Positions 54,009-63,472 of a stretch of DNA of 64,000 nucleotides are shown here, one piece after another. The first letter of the stretch is position 1, and each line of letters begins with the position of its first letter. The DNA is from Mycolicibacterium alvei (GTDB lineage Bacteria > Actinomycetota > Actinomycetes > Mycobacteriales > Mycobacteriaceae). Under the pieces are notes generated by a model. It was not told the DNA's origin. It ran no database searches and was given only the letters and a program-made list of their open reading frames with translations. A program made the position numbers and the translations under genes. The DNA lies in the NCBI RefSeq assembly GCF_010727325.1, contig NZ_AP022565.1, forward strand, positions 3,658,001 to 3,722,000, in the 5' to 3' direction.

Positions 54009-55012
54009 ACGCCCGCACGGGTGCAGGTTTCGACGCCGCAACACGCGCCGAGATCACCGAATCACTGCGGCAGATGTTCGATCGGCGCAGTGCCGGACAG
54101 GATCTGGCACCGCTGCTCGCCAACCTGGGGTGGGCTGAGGTTCTTGCCGAGGATCCTGCCGCCGCGCTCACCGCGCTGTTCACCGAACACGGTCGGGCAC
54201 TGGCTAACTCGAGGGCCCTCGATGACGTGGTCCTCGCCGAGCTGCCCGCATCCGTCGCCGTTGGCCGCCGCCGCGCCGTCATCTACCCGCATCCTTTGGA
54301 CGGGCAGTTCAGTATGAGCCGGAACCAACCCCTGCGCGGGTTGGCGCTAGGGCCTCTCGACGGCACACAGGACGCAGTGATTCCGACGACACTTGACGGC
54401 GGCGCGGTCGCGCTCCTGCTGGTGCGGACCGACGAGTTGACGCTGTCAGAGGACCCGATCCGAGGCTTCGACAACGCACTCGGATGGCGGACGGTGACCG
54501 GTCCGTACCCGGCGCGTGCAGACGCGGTTCCGGCGGGCACGACATGGGATCGTGCGGTGGCGGCCGGACGGCGTGCGCTCGCAGCCGAGATCCTCGGAGT
54601 ATGTGAGGCCGCGTTGGAACTGGTGCTCGCACACGCGACCGCCCGGGTCCAGTTCAGTCGGCCGATCGGCTCATTTCAGGCGGTCCGCCACCGACTCGCC
54701 GAAGGCTACGTCGCCATGGCTGGTGCCCGGTCGGTGCTCGACAACGCCTACGCCGTTATGGGCAGTGACGGTGCCCCATGGGCGGCACTCGTCGCCAAGA
54801 TGCGCGCCGGCCAGGCCCAAGCCGTCCTGATGCGCCACGCCGTTCAGGTGTCCGGGGCGATCGGCCTGACTGGGGAAAGTGACATCCACCGCTACGTCGA
54901 GCGGGCCGCGGCCCTGGACGCGCTGCTCGGGGGACACCAGGCGTTGACCGAAGTGATCGGCAGTGCGGTGCTCGACAGCCAGGAAATCGACGCGGCATTC
55001 GAGCTGCTATGA
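54005..55012 (+). CDS. Acyl-CoA dehydrogenase-like partner of pair 1
   Basis: 335-residue ACAD-fold protein. It has the C-terminal domain with FSRPIGSFQAVRHRLAE and VSGAIGLTGESDIHRYVERA, but no SEPxxGSD FAD loop. This is the form of the second subunit in heteromeric mycobacterial ACADs. GTG 54005 overlaps the previous stop by 4 nt, and its stop overlaps the next start by 4 nt. Confidence 0.85.
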   Translation: MNARTGAGFDAATRAEITESLRQMFDRRSAGQDLAPLLANLGWAEVLAEDPAAALTALFTEHGRALANSRALDDVVLAELPASVAVGRRRAVIYPHPLDGQFSMSRNQPLRGLALGPLDGTQDAVIPTTLDGGAVALLLVRTDELTLSEDPIRGFDNALGWRTVTGPYPARADAVPAGTTWDRAVAAGRRALAAEILGVCEAALELVLAHATARVQFSRPIGSFQAVRHRLAEGYVAMAGARSVLDNAYAVMGSDGAPWAALVAKMRAGQAQAVLMRHAVQVSGAIGLTGESDIHRYVERAAALDALLGGHQALTEVIGSAVLDSQEIDAAFELL

Positions 55013-56304
55013 CCGCATCAACGACCCGAAAGGTAGGTGAGACGACAGTGCCGAGCGTCGCAGCGCCAGTAGATCTGGAATTGTTCGCCGATGCGGCGCG
55101 ACAGTTCCTCCGGGACAACGCCGAGCGCCGATCTGACCAGGCTGCGGCCGTGGAGTGGGGTGTGGGACCGGATCGGATCGCCTATTTCAGCAGCGATCCG
55201 CCGGAGATCGATCATGCCAACGTGGCGGCAGCCCGCGCGTGGCAGCGCCGGCGCTACGACGCCGGCTTCGGTTGGATCACTGGTCCCCGCGAGTATGGCG
55301 GCTGCGGTTTGACCGCAGTCCACGACCTGGTCTACGACGGCATCGAAGCGCAGTACGAAGTCCCTGACACCGGTGTGCTCGCGGTCATCGGCTTGGGCAT
55401 GATCGGCCCGACGATCCTGGCCCATGCCCGCGATCACATCAAGGACCGCTACCTGCCGGCCATGTACTCCGGGGAAGTCATCGCCTGTCAACTGTTCAGC
55501 GAACCGGCCGCCGGATCGGACCTGGCCAGCGTCCAGACTAAAGCCGTTCCCGACGGGGACGGGTGGGTCCTCAACGGACAGAAGGTCTGGACATCGATCG
55601 CCCAGCACGCGCAGATCGGAATGGCGTTGTGCCGCACCGATTCCGAGGCCCCCAAGCACAAGGGGATCACCGCGTTTCTCGTGGACATGTCGGCTCCCGG
55701 CGTCGAGGTGCGCCCGTTGCGACAGATGACCGGCGGCGCAGACTTCAACGAAGTCTTCCTCACCGACGTGCGGGTGCCGGACGATCACCGCCTCGGCGCG
55801 GTGAACGACGGCTGGCGTGTCGCACTGACCACACTGATGAACGAACGCGCCACCGTCGGCGGTGAGGGCTCCGACTCGGTAACCCGCGCACTCTCACAAC
55901 CCTTCCTGGCCAAACTGATGGACGTCAATGGCCGCCTCGACGATGGCGCGCTGCGTCGCGAACTGGCCAAGCTACTCGCGGATCTGACCGCCAGCCAGTA
56001 CCTCAACCACCAGGCATCGCGACGGCTACAGTCCGGCCGGGATCCCGGCCCTGAGGGGTCGGTCTCCAAATTGATGTTCGCCCAAAATCTCACGCGGGCA
56101 GCACATTTCGCCGCCGAGGTGCTCGGACCGAAACTTGGTGCGGATACCGGCGAGTGGGGCACCTACGCATGGTCGGAACTGCTGTTGTCGGTCCCGGCAC
56201 TGCGGATCCTCGGCGGCACCGAAGAGATCATGAAAAACATCCTCGGCGAGCGGGTGCTGGGCCTGCCCAAAGAGCCGACGTCAGGCAAGGACAACCCACG
56301 ATGA
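55009..56304 (+). CDS. Acyl-CoA dehydrogenase, full-length member of pair 2
   Basis: 431-residue FadE-type protein with LFSEPAAGSDLASVQT, GQKVWTSIAQHA, TGGADFNEVFLTDVRVP, and ILGGTEEIMKNILGERVLGLP. All FAD and active-site segments are present. Coupled by ATGA to both neighbours. Confidence 0.9.
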   Translation: MTASTTRKVGETTVPSVAAPVDLELFADAARQFLRDNAERRSDQAAAVEWGVGPDRIAYFSSDPPEIDHANVAAARAWQRRRYDAGFGWITGPREYGGCGLTAVHDLVYDGIEAQYEVPDTGVLAVIGLGMIGPTILAHARDHIKDRYLPAMYSGEVIACQLFSEPAAGSDLASVQTKAVPDGDGWVLNGQKVWTSIAQHAQIGMALCRTDSEAPKHKGITAFLVDMSAPGVEVRPLRQMTGGADFNEVFLTDVRVPDDHRLGAVNDGWRVALTTLMNERATVGGEGSDSVTRALSQPFLAKLMDVNGRLDDGALRRELAKLLADLTASQYLNHQASRRLQSGRDPGPEGSVSKLMFAQNLTRAAHFAAEVLGPKLGADTGEWGTYAWSELLLSVPALRILGGTEEIMKNILGERVLGLPKEPTSGKDNPR

Positions 56305-57425
56305 CGGACACCATGAGCCAGGACGACCTCGCCGAGCTGCGGAGCAGCGTCCGCGACTTCCTGGCCGCGAAGTCCCCCGAGGACCGGCTGCGGTCGGCAA
56401 TGGAGTCGGCTCGCGGCTGGGATCCCGTGGTGTGGTCGCAGCTGACCAGTCAGCTCGGCGTCCAGGCGATGGCGATACCGGTTGACTACGGCGGCGATGG
56501 GTGTGGGTTCCGCGAGCTACGTGTGGTACTCGAGGAGATGGGGCGCGCATTGCTGCCGTCCCCGTTCTTCTCGACCGTGGTGCTGGCGAGTTCAGCGTTG
56601 CTCGCTTCCGGGGATGCCGCCGCGTGCGCGACCTACCTGCCGCGGATCGCCGCGGGGGAGCTCACCGCGACGGTCGCGGTGGCCGAGACCGATGGCCTTT
56701 GGCGGACCGATGCGCTCCACACCCGGGCCGTCCCCGCGGAGAACAACTGGACTGTCAGTGGCCGCAAAATGTTCGTCGTGGACGGTGCCACCGCCGACCT
56801 GATCCTGGTCGTTGCCGCCACCGAGGCCGGCCCGGGCCTGTTCGCTGTCGAGGCCGAACAGGCGGGTCTGACCAGGCACCCTATGACCACACTGGACATG
56901 ACCCGGCACCAGGCCGTCGTGTCGTTCGACCACACCCCGGCCGTGCTGGTCGGCGAACCAGGCCAGGCCGCGGCACTGATTGAACATGTTCTGGATCTGG
57001 CCATGACCGGGTTGGCCGCCGAACAGTGCGGTGCCGCCCGCGCCTGCCTAGAGGCGGCGACTGACTACGCCCGGGAACGCACCCAGTTCGGCCGCCCGAT
57101 CGGCAGCTTTCAGGCCGTCAAACACAAGTGCGCCGACATGCTGGTGAGGGTCTCACTGGCCGACTCTGCGTCCCTTGAAGCGGCGGATGCCGCCGATGGC
57201 GTCCCCGATGCACCGCGCCTGGGAGTTGCTGCCGCGGTGGCGCATTCGGTGTGTTCGGAGGCGCTGATGTTCGTGGCCTCGGAGAACATTCAGGTGCACG
57301 GCGGGATCGGATTCACCTGGGAGCACCCCGCCCACTTGTACTTTCGGCGGGCTAAGGCATCCCAACTGTGCTTCGGCGGCCCCGCGGTCTACCACGAACG
57401 AGTCCTGCAGGCGTTCGGCATCTAA
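56301..57425 (+). CDS. Acyl-CoA dehydrogenase-like partner of pair 2
   Basis: 374-residue ACAD. N-terminal helices (VDYGGDGCGFREL), C-terminal GRPIGSFQAVKHKCADML and HGGIGFTWEHPAHLYFRRAKA, the form of the partner subunit. ATG 56301 overlaps the previous stop by 4 nt; the frame opens at 56154. Last gene of the plus-strand operon; it is 24 nt from the convergent hydratase gene at 57450. Confidence 0.88.
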   Translation: MTDTMSQDDLAELRSSVRDFLAAKSPEDRLRSAMESARGWDPVVWSQLTSQLGVQAMAIPVDYGGDGCGFRELRVVLEEMGRALLPSPFFSTVVLASSALLASGDAAACATYLPRIAAGELTATVAVAETDGLWRTDALHTRAVPAENNWTVSGRKMFVVDGATADLILVVAATEAGPGLFAVEAEQAGLTRHPMTTLDMTRHQAVVSFDHTPAVLVGEPGQAAALIEHVLDLAMTGLAAEQCGAARACLEAATDYARERTQFGRPIGSFQAVKHKCADMLVRVSLADSASLEAADAADGVPDAPRLGVAAAVAHSVCSEALMFVASENIQVHGGIGFTWEHPAHLYFRRAKASQLCFGGPAVYHERVLQAFGI

Positions 57426-57449
57426 CCGCGGGGCCGCCGTCGCCTGGCG

Positions 57450-58214
57450 CTATCGCCCGACGAACACCGCCTTCTCGCGGGCCAGGTTGGCGGCGATCCC
57501 GATCTTGCTGTCCTCGGTGGCCCACAGCTTCCGTTGTTCGGCCAGCTCTCGGTCCAGCACTGCTCGGACCTGGCTGACCAGGGGTGCCCGTAGAGTTTGC
57601 CGGATCGACTGCACCGCAAGCGGTGCGGCCGCAGCGATCTCGACGGCCCAGATCAGAGCCTCGTCCCGGACGTCCTCTTCCGGTACCAGTCTGTCAACCA
57701 ACCCGATCTCGAAGGCGTATTGACCGTTGATGCGTCGGCTGGTGTAGAGCAGGTCCATGGCGTGCTGGGAACCGACGATGCCGGGCAGGGTCACGCTCAG
57801 CCCAAAGCCGTGATGAAATCCCAGCTTTGAGAAGTTGGCGTGAAAACGGCTCGATGGCGCGGCGACGCGGAAGTCGGCTGCGCACGCCAGACCGAGGCCG
57901 CCCCCGACAGCCGAACCCTGAACCGCGGCGATGATCGGCACCGGGACGTCGAACAACCGAACCGCCTCCCGGTACAGCAGCTCTGAGAAGCGCGCCCGGT
58001 CGTCGTCCATCTCGCCCTGGGCGAAGTTGGCTCCGGCGCAGAAATGCTTGCCGTCTGAGCATAATACGATGGCGCGCGTCCCTTGGGCGTGCACCTTGGC
58101 GGCGGCATCCACGATCTCGCCGATGAGCTGGCGATCGAAGTAATTCGCCGGAGGCCGGGTGATTTCGATGATGCTGACCTGGCCTGCGGTGCTCACATTA
58201 ATATCCTGTGCCAC
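57450..58214 (-). CDS. Enoyl-CoA hydratase/isomerase
   Basis: 254-residue crotonase. Oxyanion-hole segment SDGKHFCAGANF and AAVQGSAVGGGLGLAC. The usual Glu sites are in the KLGFHHGFGLSVTLP stretch, lacking Glu. GTG 58214 with GGAG 7 nt upstream sits 2 nt after the preceding ACAD stop. The frame to 58286 would overlap that gene. Confidence 0.83.
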   Translation of the reverse strand: MAQDINVSTAGQVSIIEITRPPANYFDRQLIGEIVDAAAKVHAQGTRAIVLCSDGKHFCAGANFAQGEMDDDRARFSELLYREAVRLFDVPVPIIAAVQGSAVGGGLGLACAADFRVAAPSSRFHANFSKLGFHHGFGLSVTLPGIVGSQHAMDLLYTSRRINGQYAFEIGLVDRLVPEEDVRDEALIWAVEIAAAAPLAVQSIRQTLRAPLVSQVRAVLDRELAEQRKLWATEDSKIGIAANLAREKAVFVGR

Positions 58215-58215
58215 T

Positions 58216-59253
58216 TCATACTCCGATCGTTGATCCCACGGCCGTGACGGCTGTGGTGATGTCACCGATGCGACCCATCGCCGCACCGAGCCGGGCGTTC
58301 ATGGTTGCCTCGTCGCCGAAGTCGCCGCGCCAGGTCTGCAGGCGTCGGGTGAACAGTTGCAGGCCGTATTCCTGCGTGACGCCGATGGCCCCGTGCGCCT
58401 GATGTGCGGCACGCGCCGCCAGCCCGGCATTGCGGCTGGCCAATGACTTCGTCGCGATGATCTCGAAAGTTCCCGCGCCGGTCTGTGCCGCAGTACCCGC
58501 GCGCTCGACGGACAACGTGGTCAGGGCGGATGCCTGTGCCAGCTCAACGACGTGAGCCTGAACGGACTGGAACTTGCCGATCGGGCGGCCGAACTGTTCA
58601 CGTTGTCCGACATAGGTTGTGGTCAGCTCGAACGCTCCGGTGATTGCCCCGGCTATCTGGGCGGATCGCAGCAGTGCGCCACGCAGCAGCACGTCGTCGG
58701 CGCCGATATCGGCCGGGTAGAAGTCGATCTCGATTCCGGTGGCGGTGATGGCGTCGCGGGGCATCCCCGCCAGATCCGCACCGGCAGCCACTTGCAACCG
58801 GCCGGCGTCGATGAGCACCACCCCGGTCGGTAGCGCCGCCACCACGCTGGTGGCGCCGCGCACCCAGGGCACGTGTGCCGCGGTGCCCGTCAACCGGCCA
58901 CCGTCCAGGTACAGGCCGCTGGGATCGGGGACGACGGTCATCGGGCCGGCCGGTACCTCGGCGCCGGCGCGGGCCAGCAGCCATGCGGCCAGGCTGGTCT
59001 CGGCCAGCGGCAGGGGTACCGCGTGGCGGCCGGTGCCTTCCAGCACCGCGAGCAGATCCAGCAATGAGCCACCTGAGCCGCCGTGCTCCTCACCGACCCC
59101 GACCAGCGGCAAGCCGAGCTCTGCCACCGACTGCCACAAGGCGGCGGTCATGCCGTCGCGCTCCACTGCGCCGACGACGTCGGCGGTGAAGGTCTGGGAG
59201 AAGTAGTCCCTGACCAGCCCGATGAGCTGGGGGTCGCGTTGGTTGGTGGTCAT
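58216..59253 (-). CDS. Acyl-CoA dehydrogenase-like partner of pair 3
   Basis: 345-residue ACAD with REQFGRPIGKFQSVQAHVVE and AHGAIGVTQEYGLQLFTRRL, the partner-subunit form. ATG 59253 overlaps the stop of the next upstream gene (ATGA). The frame opens at 59685. Confidence 0.87.
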   Translation of the reverse strand: MTTNQRDPQLIGLVRDYFSQTFTADVVGAVERDGMTAALWQSVAELGLPLVGVGEEHGGSGGSLLDLLAVLEGTGRHAVPLPLAETSLAAWLLARAGAEVPAGPMTVVPDPSGLYLDGGRLTGTAAHVPWVRGATSVVAALPTGVVLIDAGRLQVAAGADLAGMPRDAITATGIEIDFYPADIGADDVLLRGALLRSAQIAGAITGAFELTTTYVGQREQFGRPIGKFQSVQAHVVELAQASALTTLSVERAGTAAQTGAGTFEIIATKSLASRNAGLAARAAHQAHGAIGVTQEYGLQLFTRRLQTWRGDFGDEATMNARLGAAMGRIGDITTAVTAVGSTIGV

Positions 59254-60380
59254 GACGCGATCAGCGCCTTGGCAATGATGTTGCGCATGATCTCGGTGGT
59301 CCCGCCCCGGATGGTGAACGACGGCCCGGTCAGTACCGCCCTGGCGAGCAGGGATTCGTACGGGTCCGGTGACGAGAGTTCCGGTGTGCGGCCGAAGTGC
59401 CTGAGCACGATCTCGATACACTCCTGTTCGAAACGGGTGGCCATTTCCTTGGCCAATGCGGCCTCGACCGTCGGCGATTCGCCGCGGTCCACTGCTCGTG
59501 CGATCGACAACGACAGGCCGTGGAATGCCCAGGCACGCGCCGCCACCGATCCAAGTTCTGCCTGCGCCCAACCGGGTGCGGCGCCATGTAGCGTGCCGGC
59601 CCAGTGATTCAGCACCGGCATCACCGACATCCACCGGTCGACCCCGCCGCGCTCGAGGACCAGTTCGGCGGTGTTCTGCCCCCAACCGGCACCCACCTCA
59701 CCCAGCAGCCGGGAGTCGGGCACGAAGACGTCCTCGAACGCCACTTCGCAGAAATGGCGGGTGCCGTCGATGAAGGTGATCTTCGAGGGCGTAAGCCCGT
59801 CGGCGTGGCGGTCCACAATGAACTGGGTCAATCCGCGATACCGGTCCTCCGAGGTGCGAAACAACCCCAACACATGGGTCGCCTCGGCGGCACCGGAGGT
59901 CCAGATCTTGGTCCCGTTGAGCAGCCACCCGTCGTCGACCTTGACTGCTCGGGTGCGCACGGCGGCGAGGTCTGAGCCGGCGTCGGGTTCGCTCATGCCG
60001 ATCGCGAACGAGAGCTCGCCGCTGGCGATGCCGGGAAGAAAGGACTGCTTCTGCTCCTCGGTGCCGTTCGCGGCGATGTTGGGACCTGATTGACGGTCGG
60101 CGACCCAGTGCCAGCCCACCGGTGCGCCGACTGCCAGTAGCTCCTCGACGACGATGAGCCGTTCCACTGCGGTGCGTCCGCCGCCGCCGTATTCCTTCGG
60201 CAGGGCCATGCCGAGCCAGCCGCGCGCACCCAGGTCGCGGGAGAAGGCGGGATCGCTGGCGGCGGCGAAACCCAAGCCGACGTCATAGCCGCCCGGTGGT
60301 AGACGTTCGGCCAGGAAGGCCCGGACCTCGTCGCGCAACCGCTGTTCGTCTGTGCTGAGTTCGGTCGCTTCGAGTCTCAT
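59250..60380 (-). CDS. Acyl-CoA dehydrogenase, full-length member of pair 3
   Basis: 376-residue FadE-type enzyme. GMSEPDAGSDLAAVRT, GTKIWTSGA and IRGGTTEIMRNIIAKALI are all typical. Seven nt downstream of the SDR gene's stop, same strand. Confidence 0.92.
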   Translation of the reverse strand: MRLEATELSTDEQRLRDEVRAFLAERLPPGGYDVGLGFAAASDPAFSRDLGARGWLGMALPKEYGGGGRTAVERLIVVEELLAVGAPVGWHWVADRQSGPNIAANGTEEQKQSFLPGIASGELSFAIGMSEPDAGSDLAAVRTRAVKVDDGWLLNGTKIWTSGAAEATHVLGLFRTSEDRYRGLTQFIVDRHADGLTPSKITFIDGTRHFCEVAFEDVFVPDSRLLGEVGAGWGQNTAELVLERGGVDRWMSVMPVLNHWAGTLHGAAPGWAQAELGSVAARAWAFHGLSLSIARAVDRGESPTVEAALAKEMATRFEQECIEIVLRHFGRTPELSSPDPYESLLARAVLTGPSFTIRGGTTEIMRNIIAKALIAS

Positions 60381-60387
60381 CGGGTCA

Positions 60388-61149
60388 TCACCGCACCATC
60401 ACCAGACCGCCATCGACGCCCAGGACCTGCCCGGTCATGTAGGTGGCCTCGTCGGAGGCCAGGAACACGTAGGTGCCGGCGATCTCCTCCGGCTCGGCCC
60501 ACCGCTTCAACGGAATACGTTGCAGGTAGTTGTCATTGAGCTTGTCGTTGTTGCGCAGCCCTTCGGTCATCGGGGTCGCCGCGGCCGGGGCGACCGCGTT
60601 GACCACGATGTTGTAGCCGGCGAGTTCCCGGGCAGCTGACCGCGTCATGCCCAGCAGCGCCGCCTTGGCCGACGCGTAGTTGATCTGCCCGATGGTTCCA
60701 TTGAGGCCGGCCGAGGACGTCGTAAAGATGATGGAACCCTTCCTGGTTTCCTGCATGCCCGGCACCACCGCCTGCAGCCAGTAGAAGGCTCCGTTGAGGT
60801 GGATGTCCAGGACGGTCGACCATTGCTCGTCGGTCATCTTCCACAACATCGCCGGGCGGGTCAGGCCCGCGTTGCTTACCAGCACGCTGATGGTGCCCAG
60901 TTCGGCGGCGATGCATGCCGCGGCGTCGTTGACCGCGGCACGCTGCGAGACGTCACACGCAACGGCGATGGCGGTGCCGCCGGAGGCAGTGATCTCCGCG
61001 GCCACGTTCTGCGCGGTATCGGTGTTGATATCCACGACAGCGACCCGTGCGCCCTCGGCGGCGTAGCGGATGGCGATCGCCCGGCCGAGTCCCTGGCCGG
61101 CGCCGGTCACCACGGCGACGCGACCGGTCAGTCGTGCGGTAGTGGTCAT
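60388..61149 (-). CDS. SDR family oxidoreductase (FabG/3-hydroxyacyl-CoA dehydrogenase-like)
   Basis: 253-residue SDR. TGAGQGLGRAIA near residue 16, acidic VDINT after the second strand (NAD preference), NAG, and catalytic Ser-Tyr-Lys (TTSSAG, YASAK). Ends GVDGGLVMVR, usual for FabG-like enzymes. Its ATG overlaps the acyl-CoA synthetase stop by 4 nt. Probably oxidises a 3-hydroxyacyl-CoA in the pathway, or reduces a ketone. Confidence 0.9.
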   Translation of the reverse strand: MTTTARLTGRVAVVTGAGQGLGRAIAIRYAAEGARVAVVDINTDTAQNVAAEITASGGTAIAVACDVSQRAAVNDAAACIAAELGTISVLVSNAGLTRPAMLWKMTDEQWSTVLDIHLNGAFYWLQAVVPGMQETRKGSIIFTTSSAGLNGTIGQINYASAKAALLGMTRSAARELAGYNIVVNAVAPAAATPMTEGLRNNDKLNDNYLQRIPLKRWAEPEEIAGTYVFLASDEATYMTGQVLGVDGGLVMVR

Positions 61150-62711
61150 GTGCTTCCTCCTGTGGGGGTGTGTGAGGCTGACTGCGGCGGGGTGCCGGAG
61201 TCGGGGTCGTAGAGGGCGGCGACCTCGCGCAGGCTCACCTTGAGCGACGGGGTGCGCGGCAGCTGATCGACGATCCGGACGTGCACCGGGATGTGATGTG
61301 CTGGAAGCCGTTGCCGCAGATGAGTTTTCAGCTCATCGACGCTGGGTGCCGGGGTGCCGGGATGGAGCTCGGCGGCCGCGAACGGAACTTCACCCAGGCG
61401 CCAATCTGGCACCGCGACCACGGCTGCGTCCCGGACCGCCGGGTGATCTACCAGAGCAGTGACGACGGTCTCCGGCAGTACCTTGAATCCGCCACGGTTG
61501 ATGGCGCCGTCGGCGCGGCCGTGCAGCGTGACAAAGCCATCGGCATCGATCGAAGCGAGATCGGTGGTCCGAATCCAGTCTGGATTGACCAGCGGGACGC
61601 GGGCCTCGAGGAGCCCTTGCTGGCCGTCGGGTACTGGTGTTCCGGCGGACGGATCGACGATACGTACCTCGGTGCCGGCCGTGGGCCGGCCTGATGCCGC
61701 CGGTTTCGCGTGGCCGAATTTTGCATACAGGTCCGGTGTCCAAGCCAGCACGGTGCCTGCGAATTCGGTTGCGCCGTAAGCCCATAGCACGGGAATGCCG
61801 TAGGTCTTCTCGAACAGCTGGCGAGCTTCGGGCTCCAACGGGCCAGAACCACCGAACAGGAACTTCAACGAAGCGAGATCGTCCGGCGGTACCCGCGCTT
61901 CCAACACCATCCGCACTACGGCGGGCTGCACACCTACGTACGGCATCTGGTAGCGCTTGATTGCGCTGACCCAATCGTCGACTGTGAACTTCTCCAGCAG
62001 GACGAGTCGCTTGCCGCTGTATATGGCGCCGACGAGTTGAGCGATACCGCCGATCCCGGCGAAAGGCCAGAACACCAGTTCCGGTGCCGCGTTGCCGTTA
62101 CTAGGCGACAGCGCCGTGGCACTGAGCACCGCGCGCTGCAGCGCCGCGATAGGCAAACTGATGCGCTTGGGTGGGCCGGTGGTGCCGCTGGTCAGGACAC
62201 CGATGGCGGGTTGCCTGGGCGTTGCGGTATCCCGTGCGTTGCCGCGGCCGGACAGTTCGGATAGGAGCGCTGCCCGCTCGCCGGCCGATTGCACCGCGAT
62301 GCCGATCGATCCGGCCCGTCCAGCCGCCGTCATCACTGGCGCGGTCCAGTCCTCACGGTCGGCGATCACCACCGCGGGCCTCATCGCCTCGATGTCCGCC
62401 GCAATGGCAGTCGGCGACTGGAACGCGTAAATGAGTGAAAACGACCGGTGTTGTGCCAGCAGCCCGATGATCGCGGCGGCGTGTTGTGGTCGATTTCGCA
62501 CCACCAGCGCGATCTCGTTGCGCTCACCGACGCCGGCCTCTCCGATGAGGTCGTCGATTCTATCGACGTAATCGGTGAGATCGTTGCCGCGCAACCACGC
62601 ACCGCCGAACTCGATAACGGGTGCCGAGCCGTAGGCGCGGAGCCGACTACGCAGCATGGGCGCAAGACTGTGCTCACTGCCTGTGCCATCCGAATCGTGC
62701 GGGGTGTGCAT
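61146..62711 (-). CDS. AMP-dependent acyl-CoA synthetase / ligase
   Basis: 521-residue class I adenylate-forming enzyme. AMP-binding P-loop LTSGTTGPPKRISLP, YGATEFAG, GRADGAINRGGFKVLP, and C-terminal PRTPSLKVSL with the catalytic Lys position. Activates a carboxylic acid to its CoA ester for the ACADs. Upstream intergenic has the 14-nt palindrome GCGCCGATCGGCGC (62773-62786), a possible stem. Confidence 0.88.
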   Translation of the reverse strand: MHTPHDSDGTGSEHSLAPMLRSRLRAYGSAPVIEFGGAWLRGNDLTDYVDRIDDLIGEAGVGERNEIALVVRNRPQHAAAIIGLLAQHRSFSLIYAFQSPTAIAADIEAMRPAVVIADREDWTAPVMTAAGRAGSIGIAVQSAGERAALLSELSGRGNARDTATPRQPAIGVLTSGTTGPPKRISLPIAALQRAVLSATALSPSNGNAAPELVFWPFAGIGGIAQLVGAIYSGKRLVLLEKFTVDDWVSAIKRYQMPYVGVQPAVVRMVLEARVPPDDLASLKFLFGGSGPLEPEARQLFEKTYGIPVLWAYGATEFAGTVLAWTPDLYAKFGHAKPAASGRPTAGTEVRIVDPSAGTPVPDGQQGLLEARVPLVNPDWIRTTDLASIDADGFVTLHGRADGAINRGGFKVLPETVVTALVDHPAVRDAAVVAVPDWRLGEVPFAAAELHPGTPAPSVDELKTHLRQRLPAHHIPVHVRIVDQLPRTPSLKVSLREVAALYDPDSGTPPQSASHTPTGGST

Positions 62712-62831
62712 CAGAGCGTCCTCGGGTGCGTCATTGTTGACACCGAGCCGTACCCGCCGCCGTGGGCGTTGCGCGCCGATCGGCGCTGTGGTTCACCACC
62801 ACTATCGGTCTCCGTTCATCAGGGCCGCGGG

Positions 62832-63284
62832 TCAGAAGTAGAGACGGGTGATGGACTCCGCGACGCAGACCGGTTTATCGCCGCCCTCGCGCTCCACTGT
62901 GGCCAGCCAGGTCACCTGGATGCCGTCGGGTACGTCTTCGACGTTGGCGACGCCGAGCCGCACCCGCACCCGGGAATCGACCGGAAGGGGTGCGGGGAAG
63001 CGAACTTTGTTGAGGCCGTAGTTCACCCCCATCCGTTTGTTGGCCACTTCGAACACGTCGTTCATCAGCGGCGGCAGCAGCGAGAGGGTGAGGTATCCGT
63101 GGGCGATCGGCGCGCCGAAAGGCCCTTTGGAGGCTTTCTCTGGGTCGACGTGGATCCACTGGTGGTCGTTGGTGGCGTCGGCGAACAGGTTGATGCGATC
63201 CTGATCGACGTCCAACCACCCGCTGATACCGATTTCCTGGCCGATCAGCGAGCGCAATTCGTCTGGGCCCTCTATTTTTCGCAC
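62832..63284 (-). CDS. MaoC-like (R)-hydratase / dehydratase
   Basis: 150-residue hot-dog fold hydratase. Hydratase-2 motif in FADATNDHQWIHVDPEKA with catalytic Asp and His, then IAHGYLTLSLLPP. Adds water to enoyl-CoA. GTG 63284 with AAGGATGG; longer frame to 63359 lacks a signal. Divergent from the GntR gene at 63473. Confidence 0.9.
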   Translation of the reverse strand: MRKIEGPDELRSLIGQEIGISGWLDVDQDRINLFADATNDHQWIHVDPEKASKGPFGAPIAHGYLTLSLLPPLMNDVFEVANKRMGVNYGLNKVRFPAPLPVDSRVRVRLGVANVEDVPDGIQVTWLATVEREGGDKPVCVAESITRLYF

Positions 63285-63472
63285 GATCCATCCTTCGTTG
63301 AATTGGTGTGGGTAGTTGCGGTGATGACGCAAGGGGGAGCGCCGGGGCGTGGGGCGCACCGGCCAACATCGAACCGATCGAAATAAGGTGGAGGATTATG
63401 ATGCTCTAGACGATTAATGACGACGGCTGGTGCGACATCGCCGCCAACGACCCGAGGCAGGGGGGTATATCC

